Part shown: positions 56,820-64,000 of the stretch, in pieces
Position numbering within the stretch: the stretch's first letter is position 1
How the letters are laid out: every line of letters begins with the position of its first letter
Notes under the pieces: model-generated
Databases searched by the model: none
Told to the model about the DNA's origin: nothing
Seen by the model: the letters and a program-made list of their open reading frames with translations, nothing else
Source of the DNA: Antedon mediterranea
Lineage: Eukaryota; Echinodermata; Crinoidea; Comatulida; Antedonidae
Reading direction: 5' to 3'
DNA: 64,000 nt
Assembly: GCF_964355755.1 (NCBI RefSeq)
Contig: NC_092671.1
Location: 3,793,001-3,857,000 of the forward strand
Translations under genes and position numbers: made by a program

Positions 56820-56850
56820 GGAAATTCCCCACATTTTATGGGCATGCATC
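56820..56850. promoter_or_regulatory. Kappa-B-like site plus GCATGC, upstream of HNH-like gene 2
   Basis: GGAAATTCCCC at 56820-56830, followed by CACATT and GCATGC starting at 56842 (22 bp spacing; 20 in the TPR genes). Confidence 0.45.
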
Positions 56851-57219
56851 CGTATGTAGACCGCTAATCAGCATGCCAATCCCTATAGTGTTTTCTTTCA
56901 ATATAGTGTCGTTAGCACGGTGTACAGTTTTATCCAAGTCTTCTTTCTCTATATAACTTTGCTAAATAGCCATTCTTGAATGTCAAATATTATTTATAAA
57001 ATTCTAATCTTAAATTTTGAAATAATTAATTCGATCATGATCAATGTATTCCAATTTTATACTTTTGATTGAAGGATATTTTTGAATTGTAAAAAATATA
57101 CACATCATTTTAGCAAAATAGCCTACAATGATTTCAGGCCTCAATGGTTGTATAAACCAGAAGCTCCTGAAATTAAAAGTGAAACTGATGGAGAAGTGCG
57201 TTTAAAAAATATTATATTA

Positions 57220-57281
57220 TTTTCTGCAGGTCAGGCATATTTTCTCCGTAGCGCCCTCTATAAATTCAACTTCTTGAGACA
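57220..57281 (+). repeat. Segmental duplication, unit b, left part
   Basis: TTTTCTGCAGGTCAGG ... GCCCTCTATAAATTCAACTT matches about 50567-50636. It continues after the Helitron at 58839. Confidence 0.8.
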
Positions 57282-58838
57282 TCTATATATAAATTTACGT
57301 AAGGGCAAAATTCGGTAAATCGCGCCTTACTTCTAGAATTTTTACTTGATGGTATATAAAGTTGGTTCGTACTTTCGGTACTGATTTTAACCACCTGATG
57401 TAACCCTGTTTACTAATTAAATTAAGTTAGATAATTAGTTATTGACGATTAAAATGAATTTAGGTTCAACGATTTGCCCCAAATAGGGGTGTTTTCCGAT
57501 CGTGGTATACACTGTCTAATGGATGTCCATCTTGAAAAATACCCGCCACAAAAATGCGAGGAGGCTTCGCATTTTCCTATCTCCTCCTACGATAATTGTT
57601 TTTAATAGCTGAAAACCGGTTGAACAGTTCGAGTACAGCATCATAATGTTGAAGACAGGCCGATTTTCTTTAAAAAATACTATTTTGATACATTTAATAT
57701 ACGTTTTTACAAATGTATTGATTTGTGATGAATGGAACATTCCAAATTATTTGGTTTAACCATACAGGTATAGATTTAGATTTATGGGCCCCCTCGGAGA
57801 ATAAACATAAATAGTATTGCAACGCTGTACAATACTGTTAAGGTATTTTAATGGTTAAAACCACTTTTGATCGCAATTTGAATCGCAAATTTCTTACTGT
57901 GAGTGTTGGTACTGTTAGATGTAATATAAAAATATATACAAATAAACTTTATTACTGTGAGTGTGGGTAGGCCCTACTGTTAGATTATAAACATATAATA
58001 TACAAATAAACATTCCAAATTATTTGGTTTAACCATAGAGGTATAGATTTAGATTTATGGTCCCCCTTGGAGAATAAACATAAATAGTATTGCAATGCTG
58101 TACAATACTGTTAAGGTATTAACCACTTTTGATCGCAATTTGAATCGCAAATTTCTTACTGTGAGTGTTGGTACTGTTAGATGTAATATAAAAATATATA
58201 CAAATAAACTTTATTACTGTGAGTGTGGGTAGGCCCTACTGTTAGATTATAAACATATAATATACAAATAAATAAACGTTATTACTGACAGTTGCTTCTC
58301 AACGTTTGTATTAATTAATAATTTAAAAATATATAAACGTCGTAGTGGTGTATCGTTACATGTACTTTACTATTTCAATCGACTATGACAGTGAAAGTTT
58401 TAACAAAGTACCGTATTAAATCGTAAATGTTTTACTGTATTTAGTGGTATATTATTTATAGGCCTATAAAACATTAAAAACAATATTTCGTTACTGAGTG
58501 GATAAGAATATATTTTAAAATGTTTCCTCTTTGTACCTATCTTCTTCCCCCATCCCTCAACCCTTAATGTTACATACAAAACACAAATTGGGTTTGTTTA
58601 AATGAGTCCAAATAAAAAAATTTGACTCATTTTGTTTCTCTCTCGGAAGTCATTCCCAGGGTGCTAATTTTGGTTGACTACATAAATAATTGTGTATATT
58701 TATTCGTTTCTGTAAACGACAATGTATTATAGTACATTTGAAATCTCCATTTTTTTCTCGCTGGAAATACTGTGTATTCGAGAACCATCTGTGGGCACGA
58801 CCTAGATGGTACGCGAGCGAAGCGAGCGTGCCATCTAG
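57282..58838 (+). mobile_element. Non-autonomous Helitron, 1557 bp, complete
   Basis: Begins TCTATATATAAATTTACG directly after A (GAGACA) and ends GCGTGCCATCTAG directly before T. The empty site at about 50631 reads GAGACATATCTAATAATT, showing insertion between A and T with no target duplication, the Helitron signature. 3' inverted repeat CTAGATGGTACGC / GCGTGCCATCTAG. No protein. Confidence 0.93.
57738..58272 (+). repeat. Tandem duplication of about 270 bp inside the Helitron
   Basis: CATTCCAAATTATTTGGTTT starts both units (57738 and 58010); both contain TTTTGATCGCAATTTGAATC and GTGTGGGTAGGCCCTACTGT. Near-identical, so recent. Confidence 0.9.
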
Positions 58839-59350
58839 TATCTAATAATTGTACGTGTCTTCAACTTAAGTTATTTTGTTCCCAATCTGTAGATTTGATC
58901 GTGTATTTGTTCATATTTCACTTCAACGATCATAATTTCCATCCCGAATAACAATATGTGATTGTGATATCGATTTTTATCAAGTGGCAGGATGCTATCT
59001 AACTTTAATTTAATTACTAAGAACTTGGCCCGATAATAGTAATGCTGACTGGACTAATCGACAAATTATAAAGTGGACACCGGGATGGATCTGTTGACGT
59101 GATGACATTCTGCTCATCTACTTCCGATTGTTTACATTATAAAACATCTGCTGCTTTCGCCAGTCAACTGAATTATTTTGGTGGACGATGACGCGTCTTG
59201 TGTACTTGTCGGTGCTGCAAATGACACAGCGTATAGTAATGAGTTAGAAATTAAAATATGGCATACATTTTATTCGTTTTTTTGTCTTTCGAGTTAACAG
59301 TGCAATGGTTGATATAATTGAACGTGTGGATTGATACAATACTAGAAAAT

Positions 59351-62300
59351 ATGTCGTCGCTGCATAAGAAAAAACTAACCCGAGCTAAGGTTGTGGTGCT
59401 AGGAAATGAAGGGTGCGGTAAAACAGGTAAGGCCGGATAAGGGTTGGTTTTCATATGGTGTTCATTTGTGACTAAAATTATAACACACATGATTTGACAT
59501 TTTGAATATTTTTACAGTCAGTCTGGGCAGATCTGATTTTTATTTGGAGGAGAGAAGTTCCTCAAAAAGGGGAAGGGAATTATCATTCGAAGACCGAAAT
59601 TGTGTTTAGCCCACATTCAATTTTGATACTGTCATCGTTGGGAATAGAGTAGTACTATAATCGTGTCGGACTAACACATTATTTTGAATTGTATTTACCA
59701 TTATATTGTTACATAATATTTACCATAACTAAACATACGTCATGTTTAAACGTAAATGCTTATATTATATGGTCTCAATTATGATTTGTAATATTCAATT
59801 TAATAGCAATTATTTATATACCAACTATCTAACTGACATACATGGCATAACAATTAAACGTTTAAACATTAAACCTTATTATATGAAGAAAAACAAAATT
59901 ATGTATAAATATTATACTACAAATTAAACTATTGAGCAAATTCTACATCCAAACTGATTTATTACAATAGGTTGCAAATCTAATGCCCGTCTCACGAAAA
60001 ATGTAATACAGGTAAAACCTAACCATGCCCATCACTTTATTTATTCAGTTTATAGGCAAACTGGAGAAATGATATATACCACGGTCAATTTTTAGAAACA
60101 AAGCTAAAGTTCATAAACCAGTTTAATTGTACTTGACGTTTCAACAACACTGCTCGGATTCAATTAACTACCCCACAATCTACTAAACAACTTAACCCAA
60201 TCAAAAGAAAACTAGCTACTATAAACCTTCACAATTTTTAAAAATATTACTTTAATACATAAAATATGTTTACATATAATTTGAGGTACTGTGTAGCCAA
60301 ATTAATGTTTTAACAGATTTATTATATGACGTCATTAGGGTCTAACATTCTGATGAGCTTATAGCCTATATCGCTTGATTTCCTGTTGAAAATTATTTTC
60401 TTTATGCATACTTATACAGGATAGATAAGTTATTGATTTCACTAACTGACCCAAAGAATGTTACTGTTTGAAACAGATTTTTCTAAGTATGGATGAACTA
60501 CCGGTACTGTACGCTGCGCGGTAGCGACACTGACGGGACAAAACCTTATTTGGTATAACACAACAGAACATCTTTCGACTTTTAAAAACTGGCAGCTAGT
60601 TTTATTGTACTAATGACTGTAATACTAGTAAAACTTGATAGATCAAGTAAGTCTTAAAACATTCTTATAATAACCTTAAACAATTCTCACTCCTGAGGAC
60701 GATAAAAGTATATTGATCGAAAGGACGAGGAACTTAACAGTTCTTTTCAGAACTAATCATGGTGTACCGCAACATTTATATCACCTTCAAACAATTATAA
60801 TGTCAAGCACTTTAGAATCAGAGTTGTAACCTCTTTCATTCTTCCAAGTCAGAGTGTACTGAAAGGCTTGTTCACATCACAAAATTAAACATCAAATGTT
60901 GATATTTTGAAGAATCGAAATCATTTCCTCTGTGGGTCAGCTGACAAACATCATTGATTAAAAGTTTTTTTTTTTTTCGCTGCTTCGGCCTCTTTTACAC
61001 AATCGGGTATTCTCAATTTAAGGGCGTGCGTATTGTTGACAACGGAAAACCAACCATCTGTTTCCTCGTGTTTATCTTTATTGCATCCATGACAAAGAGG
61101 AACGATATAGTAAAACGTTTTTGATTCTGGTTCAATATGAATATGGGCTCCATCAGTGGCTCCGTTAGTACATCTATACTTGGCGCAATATTTTGGAAAT
61201 TCTACATTTCGTCGTCTTGGAAATTCTTTTCTAACCTCTTCGATCCATTTTTGTTTCCAAGTACTCCATGGCAGTACATGACAACTGGTAAATTGTGCGT
61301 TTTTTATTCGTTTATCATCAATTATTCGTATGCCTAATATGTTATTTACAGATTGGCTAGGATTAGCCCCACCAGCAGCCATACTCATTAGTTAGTAGTA
61401 CACTATTAGAAAGTGTAGCAAATGTTCAAACCAACTCACACATCCAAATGGCAAGCAGTACGTTTGTAATTGAAATCATCGTCGCGCACAGTTTTTGTAT
61501 TGTATTTGTTATTTTCTAAAATTACAATGGATACAATAATCTGAATTGATTAGTGAACCATGAACCATTCTGTTTATGTAATTTAAAACTTCCAATATGC
61601 ACTCCATTGGTGAGGTTGGGTTTCAACTTCTCCAACAGATTGAAGAACACATCAGTACAAACATAACGTAGTTGAGTATTCTTATCTCATTCTTTAACAA
61701 AAAAATATCAGTAAAAAAACTGAATGGAAAAGCGCAATGCAAAAACATTTTTGAGGGCAAGTTCTTGCTTAAAAATATTGAATTACTATATGAATCTATA
61801 TATGTTATATATGCTTTCATGTGGCAATTAATAATGTATGTTTCTGATTTTATAGCATTTACGGTTCGTCTTCTAACAAAGCGTTTTATCGGAGAATATT
61901 CACAAAACGAAGGTTGGTACATTCCTTATTATCATAGTCATAATACAGATGAATCATTCTCATAATTATTATCATATTAGTTGTAGTTTACGAAATAATA
62001 ATATACGATATAAAATGTGTTCATCAGGAAAGGAATGATTATTAGGCCTATGTATGTTTCCTTACCATTTAAACAACAAAATGAGTTATGACATTTTTAG
62101 TATTATTATCTTTTAATAAGCCTATTTTATTTTTTGTTTAAACTTAATAGCTGAAATGACGTATCGGCAAGCAATGGATTTTGCTGGTGAATGCATAAAT
62201 CTGGAATTACGGGATATTAAATCTGAACTACTGGTTAGTATCCTTGTTTCATTTTAAATTAACAATAATATTTATCAAATTATAGTATATTACAATTATT

Positions 62301-63116
62301 TTATTCCAAGGGTGTATTCAATATGATTTTTATATTTGATATCCGTGTTTGAGAGATATCAAAACCTTTCCCGCCAAATTTTAACTGGACAAGACCATCT
62401 TGGTCCACATAACAATAGGTTTGGTTTCCACTAACACAGCGCGTGAACGTACATGCCACATAGAGCTTGGTTCCCTCATCGGACGCAATGCAACAACGTA
62501 GGCACAACGCATGAATTGACCAACGACAAGCGAGAGTTTCATGATTCATCATCGCGTCGTGATTGGTCAATTGACCAATTGCATTGATTCATAGCCTATG
62601 GAAACCAAGCTATATAAATAATTTACCAATAACATCATTTCTTTAATGTTTCTTTTTAGTTAATAATCTTTATGATTATTTTATATTTTTCATAAAATCA
62701 AGAAAAAAGACGAATCGATTCAACTAGAGTCTGCTATAAAATGGGCCGATGGATTTGTTCTCATATACGCTGTTGATGACAGAGAAAGTTTCAATGCTGT
62801 TTCAGACTTCCGTAAATTCATTGACATTACAAAACGAACTGTAAACACACCAGCTATAATAGTTGGCAACAAAACGGACAGTGTGAACAGAGAAGTTACC
62901 AAAGAAGAAGGCGAGCGTATTTCCGAAAACCTTAAATGTCCATTTTACGAATTGTCTGTAGCCGAAAGCTACGAGGACGTTAAGACGAGTTTTGATGGAA
63001 TTCTCTTAGAGATGAGATCAGAATATTTCAAACATTTAGCGGCTGTGGAAAAGTTTTCTCGAGCAATTCATATGAAACCGTTTAAGTCGACACGGAGTCG
63101 AAGTAAAACAATGTAG
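59351..63116 (+). CDS. RERG/RASL11-like small GTPase, four exons, 209 aa
   Basis: Exons 59351-59426, 61856-61912, 62151-62233, 62703-63116; phases 1, 1, 0 and GT-AG ends all agree (the last acceptor, TCAAG, is weak). P-loop GNEGCGKT (18-25) with Glu in place of Ras Gly12. FTVRLLTKRFIGEY (27-40) is the switch I entry typical of RERG and RASL11. The DTAGQE motif has become DIKSE (66-70), losing the Gly and catalytic Gln. NKTD (128-131) is intact, G5 is SVA. WADGFVLIYAVDDRESF and CPFYELSVAESYEDV are close to RASL11/RERG. There is no CaaX box; the end is basic (KSTRSRSKTM). Predicted to bind nucleotide but hydrolyse GTP poorly. A second first exon lies at 51157; an HNH-like gene is nested in intron 1 on the other strand. 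Confidence 0.82.
60688..60778 (-). repeat. Interspersed repeat with GTTCTGAAAAGAAC hairpin, reversed copy
   Basis: CACTCCTGAGGACGATAAAA, TCGAAAGGACGAGGAACTTA, then AACAGTTCTTTTCAGAAC and ATGGTGTACC: reverse orientation of the 44.39 kb copy. Confidence 0.55.
60951..61388 (-). CDS. HNH-like zinc protein 3, single exon, 145 aa
   Basis: More diverged member of the family at 53103 and 55617. Carries WSTWKQKWIEEV in place of the GGGSW motif, a Cys pair (YCAKYRC), TNGATDGAHIHI, FYYIVPLCHGCNKDKH and GWFSVV, ending in a Lys-rich tail (AAKKKKTFNQ). The ATG at 61388 (MSMAAGG) or three codons... two residues later at 61382 are both possible; the latter aligns with MAEGG of gene 1. Nested in intron 1 of the RERG/RASL11-like gene on the opposite strand, intronless. 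Confidence 0.7.
   Translation of the reverse strand: MSMAAGGANPSQSVNNILGIRIIDDKRIKNAQFTSCHVLPWSTWKQKWIEEVRKEFPRRRNVEFPKYCAKYRCTNGATDGAHIHIEPESKTFYYIVPLCHGCNKDKHEETDGWFSVVNNTHALKLRIPDCVKEAEAAKKKKTFNQ
62464..62612. repeat. MITE copy, GGTTCCC family, both ends present
   Basis: AGCTTGGTTCCCTCATCGGA at the left and TATGGAAACCAAGCTATAT at the right, inverted. Inside are GACGCAATGCAACAACGTAG and GTGATTGGTCAATTGACC. In intron 3 of the GTPase gene. Confidence 0.75.
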
Positions 63117-63560
63117 CGACATGTTACATCCGATTCAATTCTCTTTGCTGTATCTCCAGATATTATCTCCCCAGTATCAAGGCAAATTCTATAATACAGT
63201 AGTGTGCACATATTAATGGCATGTGTCGGTTGCATAGTTAGGACTTATGCTTATGACATGTGTGATACATCTGACACTGATCACAGAATTTTCCTGATAC
63301 TGAACAAATTACAGATACAGTACCGAGACTCGGCTAGACATAATGCTAATATACATAATAAAGTTAATTATTTATTTTCAAATATCTTGGATGTTTTGTT
63401 TTACAATAAAAATAAAGATTGTTACAAGTAGTGTATTCTTTATTGATAACAACATTTCATTTGTTTACAAGGAAAAGGAATATTGTAAGAATTATAAGAT
63501 CCTCCATACATTGTTATTGGTGAATTTAGTAAAACGTGGTGTGTACGAGAGTGGTGACGT
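63117..63560. other. GTPase 3' UTR / intergenic
   Basis: Non-coding. AATAAA signals at about 63405-63415 (ACAATAAAAATAAAGATTG) are plausible poly(A) sites for the GTPase. Confidence 0.45.
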
Positions 63561-63650
63561 CACTTGGTGATGATGGTAATGGTAATTATAGGGTTCGATG
63601 TTGATGATGATGGTATAAAAATGGTGATGATAACAATAATAATATTAAGC
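63555..63650. repeat. GATGGT-type imperfect microsatellite
   Basis: Irregular GGTGATGATGGTAATGGTAA and following TGATGATGATGG repeats. Confidence 0.7.
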
Positions 63651-63809
63651 ACAGCCTGAAATTACTTCAATATGCCAGAATAATAATATTCAAGTTGTTA
63701 TTACATCTAACATAGAAATGGTGCTTCTTTTTGATCGGTATACAATTACTGGTAATGGATTAGTACAACTGGGTACGGTCCTGTATTGTAAAGAGAAGAG
63801 ATTAAAGTT

Positions 63810-63998
63810 GAAGACCTCGATATTGCTTACAGTAGTATAATGTTAACAGTACCGATTTAAGGTAAAAAATAAAGACCGGTAATTTACACAAGGACACTGT
63901 TTAAAAGGAAAATGGAGACCTCGGTATTACTTGCAGTAGTAGAATGTTGACAGTACCGATTTACGGTAGATAAAGGACAGTCCAGTAATTTACACCTA
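63810..63998 (+). repeat. Two-unit tandem repeat of about 103 bp, running to the window edge
   Basis: GAAGACCTCGATATTGCTTA (63812) and GGAGACCTCGGTATTACTTG (63915) start the units; both contain ACAGTACCGATTTA and end GTAATTTACAC. The array may continue beyond the window. Confidence 0.85.
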
Positions 63999-64000
63999 CA

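Noticed and set aside
57738-58272. CRISPR-like or satellite array
   Set aside because: Only two near-identical units of about 270 bp inside a Helitron; a plain tandem duplication in a eukaryotic genome.

Overview
The window is AT-rich nuclear DNA from an animal. Genes are split by GT-AG introns, intergenic DNA is crowded with LINE tails, tRNA-derived SINEs, MITEs, Helitrons and foldback elements, and the recognisable genes are metazoan (a CDK4/6 kinase, an HRG1/SLC48A1 heme transporter, a RERG/RASL11-like small GTPase, a death-effector-domain adaptor). The single pre-vertebrate-type CDK4/6 and the TAGGCCTA-rich repeats suggest an invertebrate, perhaps a deuterostome such as an echinoderm. That is inference only; the species cannot be read from the sequence.

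Layout. 1-4395: non-coding, with a decayed LINE on the minus strand. 4449-14339 (+): complete eight-exon CDK4/6 gene of 402 codons with an unusual acidic and Ser/Thr-rich tail. 18040-19624 (-): complete three-exon heme transporter of the HRG1/SLC48A1 family, with a candidate CRE/TATA promoter near 21.25 kb. 21.9-47.5 kb (-): a tandem family of large TPR proteins whose N-terminus and repeat layout resemble vertebrate IFIT proteins, followed by a conserved C-terminal helical module with an R-x4-H motif and a DKH motif. There are four near-full copies (one intact at 44.7-47.5 kb, one with a single nonsense codon, two disrupted) and two relics. A gene with two death-effector-like domains and a TRADD-N-like domain (26.9-29.2 kb) lies inside this cluster.

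48.3-50.1 kb is a foldback transposon with a second TIR element nested in it. 51-63.1 kb holds a RERG/RASL11-like GTPase with two nearly identical first exons (51157 and 59351). Three small single-exon genes for HNH-like zinc proteins lie on the opposite strand between its exons, two of them in a tandem duplication. Two complete non-autonomous Helitrons sit in this stretch, and for each an empty copy of the insertion site survives in the same window.

How it may fit together. Upstream of the TPR genes, and of one HNH-like gene, a kappa-B-like palindrome is followed at a nearly fixed distance by GCATG. Rapid duplication, pseudogenisation and mosaic exchange, an apoptosis/inflammation-type adaptor inside the cluster, and shared kappa-B-like promoters together suggest a fast-evolving, NF-kappaB-responsive innate-immunity locus. 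Similarity of the TPR proteins to IFIT and of their C-terminus to a bacterial HEPN-like family is from pattern recognition and has not been computed.
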